Assembly: GCF_000418325.1 (NCBI RefSeq)
Contig: NC_021658.1
Span: 14,718,126 to 14,782,125, forward strand
DNA length: 64,000 nt
Origin: Sorangium cellulosum So0157-2
GTDB taxonomy: Bacteria > Myxococcota_A > Polyangia > Polyangiales > Polyangiaceae
Direction of reading: 5' to 3'
Shown here: positions 25,621-33,978 of the stretch, in pieces
Numbering within the stretch: position 1 is the stretch's first letter
Layout: the number at the start of each line of letters is the position of its first letter
Translations under genes and position numbers: made by a program
The notes under the pieces: generated by a model
What the model was told of the DNA's origin: nothing
The model's database searches: none
What the model saw: the letters and a program-made list of their open reading frames with translations, nothing else

Positions 25621-25649
25621 GACCGGCGCCGCAAGTGGAATTCCCACGC

Positions 25650-25683
25650 CGGGCGCGGGCGGACGGCTCGGTCCGCCCCCGGC
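25650..25683 (-). terminator. Terminator hairpin of the beta-helix gene
   Basis: GGGCGGAC, loop GGCTCG, GTCCGCCC (25657-25678), extended by GCCGGGCGC...CCGGC outer pairing. It lies just past the stop of the minus-strand gene ending at 25695. Confidence 0.5.
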
Positions 25684-25694
25684 TGTAACTCCAC

Positions 25695-27224
25695 CTAACT
25701 GGCGTCGCTCCGCGAGGAGGAGGCCTGTCGTCGCCGGAGGGCGAACGCGGCGAGGACCGCCGTCAGGAGGCCAAGGGCGTCATTCCCGCCGACGCCCGCG
25801 ACGCGGCAGCCGCAGCCCTCGCCGTCGCTGGAGGCGTCGCCGCCCCCGCCGGCGGCGCCTGTGCCGCCGCCCGCGCCGCCTGTGCCGCCCGCCTCACCCC
25901 CGCCCGCGGATCCGGTGCCGCTGCCCATCCCGCCCGAGCCGGTGGTGCCGCCGCCCGCGCCCCCTTCTCCGGAGGGCCCCGGCGGTGGCACCGTCGCGCA
26001 GTCGCCGAGCGAGTGCTCGAGCGCGCCGAGCGTGAAGCTCCCGCTGCCCGGCCGCCCGCGCGCGCAGTAGTCGTCGGTCACCGCGGCCTCGGCGGGCGCC
26101 TCGCCGACGAGCGACGCCACATCCCCTTTGAGGTGCAGGTCGCCGAGACCTGGATCTTCGTACCACGTTTGGAACGTCGCGAGCCCTACCTCGGCCAGGT
26201 TGTCACTCTCCTGATGCGTGGCCCCGTCGCGGTCGCGGATCTTGCCCGTGAGCACGTTCCCGCGCGCGACGCCGCTGGTCGTCGCGAAGCGGAAGTCGAT
26301 CCCGCTCGTCGCGATCAGCGTATTGAAATGAAGCCGCGTGTCCGTCGCGCGGTTCAAATAGATCCCGACGTCCGAGCAGCTCGCGATGATGTTGTTCCGC
26401 ATCGTTCCGCCGGTGTGCTCGACCTCGCAGGGCACGTCGGGGTCGTAGGCCGGGGCGCAGTACTGCGCGCCCGTGCCGCCGCCGCCGAACGACAGCCCGA
26501 TGCGCACACCGTCCGGCGAGCCGGCGGTGGTGCAGACGACGAGGTTGCGCTCGAAGAGCCCGTCCGAGCCGCCGCTCTTCATGAACGCGGCGTAGCTCAC
26601 GGCGTCGCCGCCCTCTTTCTGGAAGTCGTGCAGGTAGCTGTCGCGCACGCTCCAGCGCTTGCCGCCGTCGATGTTGATCTTGGTGACGGGATTGCTGGTC
26701 CTGCGCGGGTGGGTGTCGAACAGCTCGGATCGCTCGATCAGCCCGTCGTCGGGGGCCGTCCAGACGCCGTCCACCTGCGCGGCGTTGATCTTGAGCTGGG
26801 CGTTGAAGTCTCGCACCTTCGAGCGGCGGAGGGTGAAGCGGCTCGCGGCGCCGACGACGTGGAAGGCATGCTCGCAGTCCGAGTCGTCGGCGCAGACGCC
26901 GCGGATGTCGAGGTCTTCGAAGTGCCAGTTCGGGCCGCTGACCTTGAAGCCTTCGACGCCCGACAGCTCGAGGATCGCGCCGAGCGGCTCGGCGGCGCGC
27001 ACGACGATCGGCGCGGCCTCGGTGCCTGCGGCCGCGCAGGAGGCGCCGTCGAAGGCGTAGGTGCCCGAGGCGAGGACGATCTCGTCGCCGGCCTTGGCCG
27101 CGCCGATCGCGGCGACGAGCTCGTCGGTGGTGCCGACCGGCACGACGGCCGCCGCGGCGGGGGCGGCGAGGAGGAGAGAGGTGAGCAGGGCGAGCGGAGC
27201 GATGGGCGCGCGGCGTAGCGTCAT
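25695..27224 (-). CDS. Secreted right-handed beta-helix protein (polysaccharide lyase-like) with MYXO-CTERM tail
   Basis: A 509-residue protein with a Sec signal peptide (LALLTSLLLAAPAAAA). The mature N-terminus VPVGTTDELVAAIGAAKAGDEIVLASGTY is the entry strand of right-handed beta-helix proteins of the chondroitinase-B/alginate-lyase (PL6-like) type, followed by repeated short beta-coils (residues about 50-390). A Gly/Thr/Ser-rich linker leads to a MYXO-CTERM end (GCGCRVAG, hydrophobic helix, LRRRQ). Expected at the cell surface after myxosortase processing; it may cleave acidic polysaccharide. Catalytic residues could not be assigned by eye, so a structural rather than enzymatic role is possible. 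Confidence 0.75.
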   Translation of the reverse strand: MTLRRAPIAPLALLTSLLLAAPAAAAVVPVGTTDELVAAIGAAKAGDEIVLASGTYAFDGASCAAAGTEAAPIVVRAAEPLGAILELSGVEGFKVSGPNWHFEDLDIRGVCADDSDCEHAFHVVGAASRFTLRRSKVRDFNAQLKINAAQVDGVWTAPDDGLIERSELFDTHPRRTSNPVTKINIDGGKRWSVRDSYLHDFQKEGGDAVSYAAFMKSGGSDGLFERNLVVCTTAGSPDGVRIGLSFGGGGTGAQYCAPAYDPDVPCEVEHTGGTMRNNIIASCSDVGIYLNRATDTRLHFNTLIATSGIDFRFATTSGVARGNVLTGKIRDRDGATHQESDNLAEVGLATFQTWYEDPGLGDLHLKGDVASLVGEAPAEAAVTDDYCARGRPGSGSFTLGALEHSLGDCATVPPPGPSGEGGAGGGTTGSGGMGSGTGSAGGGEAGGTGGAGGGTGAAGGGGDASSDGEGCGCRVAGVGGNDALGLLTAVLAAFALRRRQASSSRSDAS

Positions 27225-27250
27225 GGCTGCCAGAATGCGCCTGTGCGCTC

Positions 27251-27293
27251 GTCGCCTCCAGCAAAAGATAAAAGATGGGTGATCCTCATCTCC
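27251..27293. repeat. Dispersed copy of the hairpin repeat
   Basis: GCCTCCAGCAAAAGATAAAAGATGGG followed by TGATCCTCATCTCC matches the 43-bp array unit at 22862 apart from an insertion and a changed loop. The hairpin AGATGGGTGATCCTCATCT is kept. It lies between two divergent genes. Confidence 0.65.
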
Positions 27294-27364
27294 CGGCGGA
27301 GATGGCCAGGCCGAATGGTACGGACGACATGGACATGCTCGGCTATTCCCGGTAGGGTCGAGCC

Positions 27365-28330
27365 ATGAGAGCCGCCCGACGGGAACGGTATGGCACGCCG
27401 TCCGTCATTCGGATCGAGGACGTGGCAGTGCCCACGCCGGCCGATGATGAGATCCTGGTTCGGGTCCACGCGGCGACGGTGAGCCGCACCGACTGTGCCT
27501 TGCTCTCGGCCAGCCCGTTCATCCTGCGGTTCATGACCGGCCTTCGCAGGCCCAAGAGCAAGGCGCTGGGCACCGACTTCGCGGGGCGGGTGGAGGCGAT
27601 CGGCTCGCGCGTCCGCAGCTTTGCGGTCGGCGACGACGTCTGGGGAATCAACGATCTCGGGGCTGGGTCTCATGCGGAGTACCTCGTCATCTCCGGCGAC
27701 GACTCGGTCGCGCGCATGCCCACCGGCCTGAGCTTCGAAGAGGCCGCAGCCTCCATCGAGGGCGCCTGGTATGCTTACAGCATCACCCAGCGCGCGGCCC
27801 TCGAGAAGGATCGCCGCGTGCTGATCAACGGGGCCACCGGGGCGATCGGATCCGCGCTCCTGCAGATCTGCGTCTCCCTGGGCGCCAACGTGACCGCGGT
27901 GGGGAACACCAAGAACCTGGAGCTGTTGAGGTCGCTCGGGGCGGCCAGGGTCATCGACTACGAACAAGAAGACTTCACCCGGGACGACCAGGTCTATGAC
28001 TACGTGTTCGACGCGGTCGGAAAGAGCACGTTCGGCGCGTGCAAGCGCCTGTTGACGCCCCGGGGCGTGTACGTCTCCTCGGAGCCCGGACCTGGCTGGC
28101 AGAATCCATTTCTGGCGCTCCTCACGCCCGCGCTCGGCCGACAGCGGGTCGTGTTTCCGATACCCATCGACCGAAAGGCGTTTCTCGAGGTGATCGGCCG
28201 GCTCGTGACGGAGGGGCATTTCCGGCCCGTCATCGACCGAGCCGTCTCCCTGGATGCGGTCCAGGAGGCCTATGCCTACGCCGCGTCTGGACAGAAGACG
28301 GGCAGCGTGGTGTTGAAGCTCGCGGCGTAG
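27365..28330 (+). CDS. NAD(P)-dependent quinone reductase-like alcohol dehydrogenase (MDR superfamily)
   Basis: A 321-residue medium-chain dehydrogenase/reductase. N-terminal GroES-like fold (DEILVRVHAATVSRTDCALL, LGTDFAGRVEAIGSRV, VGDDVWGI) and a Rossmann domain with INGATGAIGSALLQICVSLGANVTAVG. The structural Cys-zinc lobe and catalytic Cys/His pattern of zinc alcohol dehydrogenases are absent, placing it with zinc-independent quinone oxidoreductases (QOR-like). The acceptor substrate cannot be told from sequence. The GNAT gene follows after 21 bp and may be co-transcribed. Confidence 0.85.
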   Translation: MRAARRERYGTPSVIRIEDVAVPTPADDEILVRVHAATVSRTDCALLSASPFILRFMTGLRRPKSKALGTDFAGRVEAIGSRVRSFAVGDDVWGINDLGAGSHAEYLVISGDDSVARMPTGLSFEEAAASIEGAWYAYSITQRAALEKDRRVLINGATGAIGSALLQICVSLGANVTAVGNTKNLELLRSLGAARVIDYEQEDFTRDDQVYDYVFDAVGKSTFGACKRLLTPRGVYVSSEPGPGWQNPFLALLTPALGRQRVVFPIPIDRKAFLEVIGRLVTEGHFRPVIDRAVSLDAVQEAYAYAASGQKTGSVVLKLAA

Positions 28331-28351
28331 TAGCGCTGGGAGGAAATCCAA

Positions 28352-28843
28352 ATGTCCGAACTCCACTTCCGCCATGCCCGCCCCGAGGACGCGCCCCGCC
28401 TCCAGGCCATCCGGCGCGCGGCGTTTGCGCCCGTGTTCGCGTCGTTCCGCGCGATCCTCGGCGACGAGATCTACGAGCTGGCGCAGCGGCGGACGGACGA
28501 AGCGCAGGAGGGGCTGCTGACGTCGCTGATGGCGGCCGGCTCGGGCTGGGAGGTGTACGTGGCGCAATCCGGCGACGAGGTCGCCGGCTTCGTGGCGGTC
28601 CAGCTCAATCCGGAGACGCTCGTCGGCGAGATCGGCCTCAATGCCGTCGACCCCGCGCAGGCCGGCAAGGGCATCGGCACGGCGATGTACGAGCTCGCGG
28701 TGGCGCGCATGAAGCAGGCAGGGATGCGGGTCGCCACCGTCGGCACCGGCGGCGACCCGAGCCACGCCCCGGCGCGACGCGCGTACCGGAAGGCGGGGTT
28801 CGACGTCGAGATCTCCAGCGTGTGGATGTGCCGCAAGCTCTGA
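28352..28843 (+). CDS. GNAT-family N-acetyltransferase
   Basis: A 163-residue protein: 'LHFRHARPEDAPRLQAIRRAAF' start, VAGFVAVQLNPETLVGEIGLNAVDPAQAGKGIG (acetyl-CoA-binding motif A, Q-A-G-K-G-I-G), then ARRAYRKAGFDVEISSVWMCRKL (motif B end). AGGAAAT lies 6 bp before the ATG. Acetyl-CoA-dependent transfer to a small amine or protein N-terminus; substrate unknown. Confidence 0.85.
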   Translation: MSELHFRHARPEDAPRLQAIRRAAFAPVFASFRAILGDEIYELAQRRTDEAQEGLLTSLMAAGSGWEVYVAQSGDEVAGFVAVQLNPETLVGEIGLNAVDPAQAGKGIGTAMYELAVARMKQAGMRVATVGTGGDPSHAPARRAYRKAGFDVEISSVWMCRKL

Positions 28844-28900
28844 GGTGGCCCGCACCCCGTCCGCGGCGCGACAGGGACCGGCCGATGGTCAGGGCGTCGC

Positions 28901-30157
28901 TCAGCGGATCGGCCCGGCGACCTTCGGCGGCGAGGCGGGGGCGGTCTCCGCGGCGGGCTCGAGCCGCGCGCAGCCGCCTTCGTCGAAGGGGCCGATCGCC
29001 GGCTCACCCTTGACGAACGCCGACACGCGGCGCATCCGCTCGACGAACGCCGCCTCGGTCTCGGCGCGCCGCGGGTCGGTCGCGAGCGGGACGGTCCCGA
29101 GGCCCTCGCTGCGCACGGGGCAGATCTCGGCGAGGGGCGGCGCGCCGCGCCGCAGGCGCAGGCGCGCGAGCATGGCGAGCTCGACCGCGGGGCCGGTCCG
29201 CTTCACCTTCATGATGAAGTTGCCGAGGCTGTAGAAGATGGGCCGGCCGCGGCGGAGCTCGATGCCCTGGAGCACGTGCGGGTGATGGCCGACGAAGGCG
29301 TCGGCGCCGGCGTCGATGGCGGCGGCGGCGAGCGCGCGCGCCGGGGGCAGCGGGGTGTCCAGGTACTCGGTGCCGCCGTGGTAGCTCACCACGACGGCGT
29401 CCACGCCGGGCTGCTTGCGCGCGGCGCGCACCGCGGCGGCGAGCCCGTCCCGCTCCGCGGCCGCGACGAACTCCCGCGCCGGGTGCTCCCAGAGCGAGCC
29501 CTGGTTCCAGATGCCGGTCACGGCGAGCACCGCGACGCGGAACCCGCGGCGCTCGATGACGACCGGCGCGTACGCCTTCTGCCGCGTGCGGCCGGCGCCC
29601 ACGTAGGCGACGCCCGCGCGCTCCAGGTGGTCGAGCGTCTCGAGGAACGCCTTCTTGCCGTAATCCCACATGTGGTTGTTCGCGAGCGACACCACGCTGA
29701 TGCCGGCGCGCGCGAGCGCGTCCGCGCCGGCCGGCGGGCCCGTGAACACGAGCGGCTGGAGCCGGTGCTGGGTCTCCCCGCCCTGGTCGCTGAGCTGGTT
29801 CTCGAGGTTGACGAAGCGCACGTCGGCGGAGGCGAACAGCGCCGCGACCGGGGCGAACGGGTCGTGCGCCGGATCGCGGAGCAGCTCCTGGCCGAGCGCC
29901 TTGCCGAGGCAGACGTCGCCGCCCGCGATGAGCGTGATCGCGTCGGCCGGCGCGGCGGCGGCGGCGGCGGCCGGCGCGGCGGCGGCGGCCGGCGCGGCCG
30001 AGGCGGCGGGCGTATCGCGAGGCGCCGCGGCGTCGCGGGGCGCGACCGCCGCGACGGCGGGCGGCGGGGCGAGACCGGCGCCCACGTTCGCGGGCCGCTC
30101 GCAGCCGATCTGCGCGGCCGCGGCGCACATCGCGAGGAAGAAAGGGGCGGAGCGCAT
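28901..30157 (-). CDS. CapA-like (poly-gamma-glutamate synthesis protein) lipoprotein
   Basis: The ATG at 30157 gives 418 residues beginning with a lipoprotein signal (FFLAMCAAAAQIGC); an earlier start at 30211 would bury it. An Ala/Pro-rich linker precedes the CapA/metallophosphoesterase-like domain: LIAGGDVCLGKALGQEL, VRFVNLENQLSD, VVSLANNHMWDYG, VVVSYHGGTEY, AFVGHHPHVLQGIE, IFYSLGNFIM. These are the metal-ligand motifs of the PGA_cap family (GD..., NLE, NNH, HGG, HPH, LGNF). It is likely an envelope-associated hydrolase involved in an extracellular polymer or cell-wall process. No capB/capC neighbours are present, so the polymer role is uncertain. Confidence 0.8.
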   Translation of the reverse strand: MRSAPFFLAMCAAAAQIGCERPANVGAGLAPPPAVAAVAPRDAAAPRDTPAASAAPAAAAAPAAAAAAAPADAITLIAGGDVCLGKALGQELLRDPAHDPFAPVAALFASADVRFVNLENQLSDQGGETQHRLQPLVFTGPPAGADALARAGISVVSLANNHMWDYGKKAFLETLDHLERAGVAYVGAGRTRQKAYAPVVIERRGFRVAVLAVTGIWNQGSLWEHPAREFVAAAERDGLAAAVRAARKQPGVDAVVVSYHGGTEYLDTPLPPARALAAAAIDAGADAFVGHHPHVLQGIELRRGRPIFYSLGNFIMKVKRTGPAVELAMLARLRLRRGAPPLAEICPVRSEGLGTVPLATDPRRAETEAAFVERMRRVSAFVKGEPAIGPFDEGGCARLEPAAETAPASPPKVAGPIR

Positions 30158-30384
30158 CTCGAGCGGCTTCTCGGCGCGCATTATCCACGGGCGCGCGGCC
30201 GCGCCCAACAATCTGGGCGCAACAATCCGGGCACGCGGACGTCGCCGGGCTGGGGCCGCCCAGCCCGGCGAAGCCCAGGCGCAGCCATCGGGTCGCCGCC
30301 GTCGCCGTCGCCGCCGTCGCGCGCGCCGCGGCGATCCCGGTGGCCGGCGCCCCCGGGCGCGCCCATGCTGCGGCCGAGGTGACC

Positions 30385-31101
30385 ATGCAGCGGGAGCAGC
30401 TCCTCGTGGCGCAGGGCGCCGAGCCCGGCGCGGCGGGCCGCGTGGTCGGGCTGGCGGGCGTGGTGCTGTGCGGCGGGCAGAGCCGCCGGATGGGGCGCCC
30501 GAAGGCGTGGCTGCCGTTCGGGGGCGAGGCGCTCCTCCAGCGGGTCGTGCGGCGCCTCGGCGAGGCGGCCTGGCCCATCGCGGTGGTCGCGGCGCCGGGG
30601 CAGGCGCTGCCGCCGCTGCCGGACGGGGTGCTGCTCGTGCGCGATCCGGTCGAGGGTCGCGGGCCGATGCAGGGCATCGCGGCCGGGCTCGACGCGGTCG
30701 CGCCGCTCGCCGCGCGGGCGGTGGTCACCTCGACCGACGCGCCGTTCCTGCACCCCGCCTTCGTGCGACGCCTCGCGGAGCTCCAGGCGGGCGGTCATGC
30801 CATCGCCATGCCGCAGGCGGACGGGCGCCATCACCCGCTCGCCGCGGTGTACGCCTGCGCGGTGCGCGCCGAGGCGGCGGCCCTGCTCGCGGAGGGCCAG
30901 CTGCGGCTGACCTCCCTGCTCGCGCGGGCGCGCACGCTCGTCGCCGGGCCGGCGCTGCTGCTCGAGGATCCCGCGCTCCGCGCCGCCGATCCGGAGCTGC
31001 GCTCGCTGCGCAACGTGAACACCCCCGAGGAGTACGCGGCGGCCCTGCGCGAGCTCTCCGGCGTGGCGGAGGCTGCGGGGCAGGGCGCCGGCCGCCCGTG
31101 A
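30385..31101 (+). CDS. mobA: Molybdenum cofactor guanylyltransferase
   Basis: The ATG at 30385 preceded by GAGGTGACC gives 238 residues. LAGVVLCGGQSRRMGRPKAWLPFGG is the nucleotide-binding signature of MobA, followed by VRDPVEGRGPMQGIAAGLDA, VVTSTDAPFLHPAFV (Asp in the metal-binding TDAPF) and a C-terminal RNVNTPEEYAAA motif. MobA attaches GMP to molybdopterin to form the guanine dinucleotide cofactor. It stands alone here, divergent from the capA-like gene. Confidence 0.88.
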   Translation: MQREQLLVAQGAEPGAAGRVVGLAGVVLCGGQSRRMGRPKAWLPFGGEALLQRVVRRLGEAAWPIAVVAAPGQALPPLPDGVLLVRDPVEGRGPMQGIAAGLDAVAPLAARAVVTSTDAPFLHPAFVRRLAELQAGGHAIAMPQADGRHHPLAAVYACAVRAEAAALLAEGQLRLTSLLARARTLVAGPALLLEDPALRAADPELRSLRNVNTPEEYAAALRELSGVAEAAGQGAGRP

Positions 31102-31146
31102 GCCGCGGCCTGGGATGGACGGGCGCGGCGGGCGCCGCTGCGCCGG

Positions 31147-32145
31147 CTATCTCCGCTGCGGCGCCGGGGCGCTCGCCCCCGCCGCGCCGCCGGGATCGTC
31201 CCTCGCGATCAGGACCCGCTGCTCGCCGTGCCTGGGCAGGATCACCTGAGCCGGACCGAGCCCGCGCGCCGCCATGACGCGCCGGAGCTCGCGGGGCGCG
31301 TCGCCGAAGGCGTCGGTGCTGTTGATGAAGGTGTCGAAATGGATCGCCATCATCCGTCGCGCCCCGAGGTCGAGAAAGGCCTGGACCGCCTCCGCTGGAT
31401 CGACGTGCTTCGGCGCCATGAAATCGTGCGGGCCCATCGGCCCGATCGGCATGAGCGCCAGATCGATCCCGGGGAATCGCGCGCGCGTCTTCACGAAGCG
31501 ATCGCGATCATAGGCGGTATCGCCGCCGAAGTAGACCGTGATCCCGTGGTACTCGACGACATAGCCCGTGAAGGCCTCCGTCATCCAGTCCCGGTCGAGC
31601 CCGTAGCGATAGCCGGAGTGCCGCACGGGGACCGCGGTGATCTTCAGATCGCCCTGCCGCCATGTCGTCCAGGTCGGGACCTCGACCGAATCGAAGCGGT
31701 AATCGGGCACGTAGACGAGCCCGCCCCGGGGCACGAGCAGCGTCCGGACCTTCGGCTCGATCAGGGACAGCGATCCCAGCGAGAGGTGGTCGAAGTGCAT
31801 GTGCGAGATGAGGACGGCGTCGACGGGCGGCAGGTCCTCCGGATCGAGCCCCGGCTCGACGAGCCGGTTCACGATCAACCCCACGGTGTCCGTGAAGACA
31901 GGGTCGGTCAGGATGAGCTTGTCGTCGATCTGGACGAGCGCGGTCGCGTGCCCGACCCAGAGGACGGCGAGCCGCGCCTCCGGGCGGTAAGGCGCGCGCA
32001 CCTTGTCCGGCACCGGCCGCGGGCTGTCGAACAGGACCCCCATGTTGCCCGCGAGGATGCGCGCGGGCACGCACGAGAGGCCCCCGAGCGCGAGGAGCGC
32101 CGCGGCGAGCAGGCGAGCAGGCGTCGAGGAGGGGCGAGGAGCCAT
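31147..32145 (-). CDS. Metallo-beta-lactamase-fold hydrolase, NAPE-PLD/UlaG-like, lipoprotein signal
   Basis: The ATG at 32145 gives 332 residues with a hydrophobic N-terminus ending LGGLSC, a probable lipobox. Metal ligands are visible: ISHMHFDHLSLGSL (HxHxDH), VPVRHSGYR, YFGGDTAYD (Asp) and MAIHFDTF (His). The pattern 'LAVLWVGHATALVQIDDKLILTDPVF' is typical of the N-acylphosphatidylethanolamine phospholipase D-like branch. The gene starts 8 bp after the preceding stop, so it closes an operon of kinase, barrel-like protein and hydrolase. Confidence 0.85.
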   Translation of the reverse strand: MAPRPSSTPARLLAAALLALGGLSCVPARILAGNMGVLFDSPRPVPDKVRAPYRPEARLAVLWVGHATALVQIDDKLILTDPVFTDTVGLIVNRLVEPGLDPEDLPPVDAVLISHMHFDHLSLGSLSLIEPKVRTLLVPRGGLVYVPDYRFDSVEVPTWTTWRQGDLKITAVPVRHSGYRYGLDRDWMTEAFTGYVVEYHGITVYFGGDTAYDRDRFVKTRARFPGIDLALMPIGPMGPHDFMAPKHVDPAEAVQAFLDLGARRMMAIHFDTFINSTDAFGDAPRELRRVMAARGLGPAQVILPRHGEQRVLIARDDPGGAAGASAPAPQRR

Positions 32146-32153
32146 GCGCGGCG

Positions 32154-32768
32154 TCAGAAATAGCGAATGCTGAGCGTGATCGTGGTCGATCGCAAGGCGG
32201 CTGTCGGCGTGGTTGTCACCTGGGCGCCCAGGGCGCCGAAGAGGGTATAGACGCCCGCCTCGTACGAGGCGCCCAGCCGCTCGCGCGCGTAGATCGCCGA
32301 GCCGCCGAGCGAGCAGGACAGGTAATCCCCCCGGTGGAGGAGCGGGAAATAGGCGCGGACGCCGCCCCGGAAGATCCAGCGCTCTCCGAACGCGCCCGGA
32401 CGGGCGATGTACTCGGGAGCGCCGAAGAGCTCGAGCGAGCCGGCGTGGCGCGTGAGCGGCTCCACGACGAACGCGCGCCACGGCGAGAGCTTGCGGTTCA
32501 TGCCGAACGAGTAGAGAAGCGGGGTCACCTGCCAGCGGACCCCGAAATGCGCCTCGCCGGGGCCGATCCACAGCTCGGGGCTCGGCACGAGCTGGACGAG
32601 GAGCCAGGGCACGGTGAGGCGGATGCCGGGCTCCGTGGCGGCGGCCGCCGCGGCGGCCTCGCGCGGGCCTTCCGGCGCCGCGCCCGCGGCGAGCGGCCCG
32701 CCGAGGAGGGCGGCGCAGGCGGCCAGCGCGGGGGCGCGGCGTCGTGCGGAGCGGCGCGCTCGGGGCAT
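32154..32768 (-). CDS. Small secreted beta-rich (outer-membrane-like) protein
   Basis: The ATG at 32768 gives 204 residues with a signal peptide (ALAACAALLGGPLAAGAA). The mature part shows alternating hydrophobic strands (FGVRWQVTPLLYSFG, WIFRGGVRAYFPLL, YLSCSLGGSAIYARERL, AGVYTLFGALGAQVTT) and ends with STTITLSIRYF, a C-terminal aromatic typical of outer-membrane barrels. About eight strands are expected. It starts 7 bp after the kinase stop and ends 8 bp before the hydrolase start, so one transcript is likely. Confidence 0.65.
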   Translation of the reverse strand: MPRARRSARRRAPALAACAALLGGPLAAGAAPEGPREAAAAAAATEPGIRLTVPWLLVQLVPSPELWIGPGEAHFGVRWQVTPLLYSFGMNRKLSPWRAFVVEPLTRHAGSLELFGAPEYIARPGAFGERWIFRGGVRAYFPLLHRGDYLSCSLGGSAIYARERLGASYEAGVYTLFGALGAQVTTTPTAALRSTTITLSIRYF

Positions 32769-32775
32769 GTCGCGG

Positions 32776-33879
32776 CTACGGCGCTGCGCCGTATACCCCG
32801 CCGAGCTGCTTGTACAGGAACCGCGCCGCGTGCTCTCCATACGGCGTCTGCGCGGCGTACACGTCGGGCGCGGCGAGCGGCGCGTCCGCCGCGAGCGCGC
32901 CCGGCCGGCCGAGCCGGCCGAGATCCTCGACGAGCGCCTCCATCGAGGCATACCGGTGCTCCGGCCGCTTGCGCAGGCACTTCAGGATCACCGCCTCGAG
33001 CGACCTCGCCGCCGGGCTCGCGCCCAGGTTGGGCGGCGGGGGCGGCGTCATGAGCTGATTGGCCAGCACCATGGCCTCCTCCATGGCCGGCGAGAGCGCC
33101 GGGGAGGAGCCCCGCGTGACGCTGAACGGGAGCCGGCCGGAGAACATCCGGTACATGAGCACGCCGAAGCCGTAGACGTCCGTGCGCGCGTCGGGCGGGT
33201 CGCTGATGGTCTGTTCCGGCGCCATGTACTCCAGGGTGCCGACGGTCACCCCGGCCTGGGTGAGCCCCGAGTGCTCGTACAGCTTGGCGAACCCGAAGTC
33301 GACGACCTTGGCCGCCCAGGCGTCGCCCTTCTCGCCCACGAGGAACACGTTGGCAGGCTTCACGTCGCGGTGGACGATCCCCGCGCGGTGCGCCGCGCCG
33401 AGGCCCGCGGCGGCCTGCAGGAGGATGGGGACGCCGGCCTCCGGCGACAGCCGCTTCTCGCGCACGAGCAGCGAGCTCAGCGACTCTCCGAAGAGGAACT
33501 CCATCACGAGGTACGGAGACCCCTCGTGAAGGCCGATGTCGAGGACCTCGACGATGTTCGGGTGCGCCACCGTGGCCGCGGCCTTGGCCTCGAGGAGGAA
33601 CCGCGCCTTCACCTTGGGCTCGCGGCGGAACCTCGGCTCCAGGAGCTTCAGCGCGACCGGCGCGCCGCCCTGCGTGTCCTCGGCCAGGAACACCTGCGCC
33701 ATGCCGCCGCTGCCGATCAGCCCCCGCACCCGGTACCGATCGGCGACGACGGTGCCCACATGCTCGGTGGGCTTCGCCCGGATCCGCCGGATGTCGAGGC
33801 TCTGGACCAGCCTCTCCCCGTCGTGCGGGCAGAAGCGGTGGTCGTCCGCGTACCGCCGGTGGCAGCGAGGGCACAGCAT
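32776..33879 (-). CDS. Ser/Thr protein kinase with N-terminal zinc ribbon
   Basis: The ATG at 33879 gives 367 residues. The N-terminus is a short zinc-ribbon-like motif (MLCPRCHRRYADDHRFCPHDG, residues 1-21). The kinase domain has GSGGMAQVFLAED, HRDVKPANVFL (about residue 164), DFGFAKL and TLEYMAPEQ, all catalytic residues present. There is no membrane helix, so it is probably cytosolic. It is the first gene of a three-gene operon with a barrel-like protein and an MBL hydrolase, and lies 100 bp downstream of another kinase that carries a similar zinc ribbon. Confidence 0.88.
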   Translation of the reverse strand: MLCPRCHRRYADDHRFCPHDGERLVQSLDIRRIRAKPTEHVGTVVADRYRVRGLIGSGGMAQVFLAEDTQGGAPVALKLLEPRFRREPKVKARFLLEAKAAATVAHPNIVEVLDIGLHEGSPYLVMEFLFGESLSSLLVREKRLSPEAGVPILLQAAAGLGAAHRAGIVHRDVKPANVFLVGEKGDAWAAKVVDFGFAKLYEHSGLTQAGVTVGTLEYMAPEQTISDPPDARTDVYGFGVLMYRMFSGRLPFSVTRGSSPALSPAMEEAMVLANQLMTPPPPPNLGASPAARSLEAVILKCLRKRPEHRYASMEALVEDLGRLGRPGALAADAPLAAPDVYAAQTPYGEHAARFLYKQLGGVYGAAP

Positions 33880-33978
33880 GGAGGTCCCGTTCCGGGCATA
33901 GCCCCACCGCGGGCCTCTTTGCAAGGCCCCACCTCCCGCGCCGCGGGGCAATCGTGCGTTACGGCGCGTTCCCGCGCG

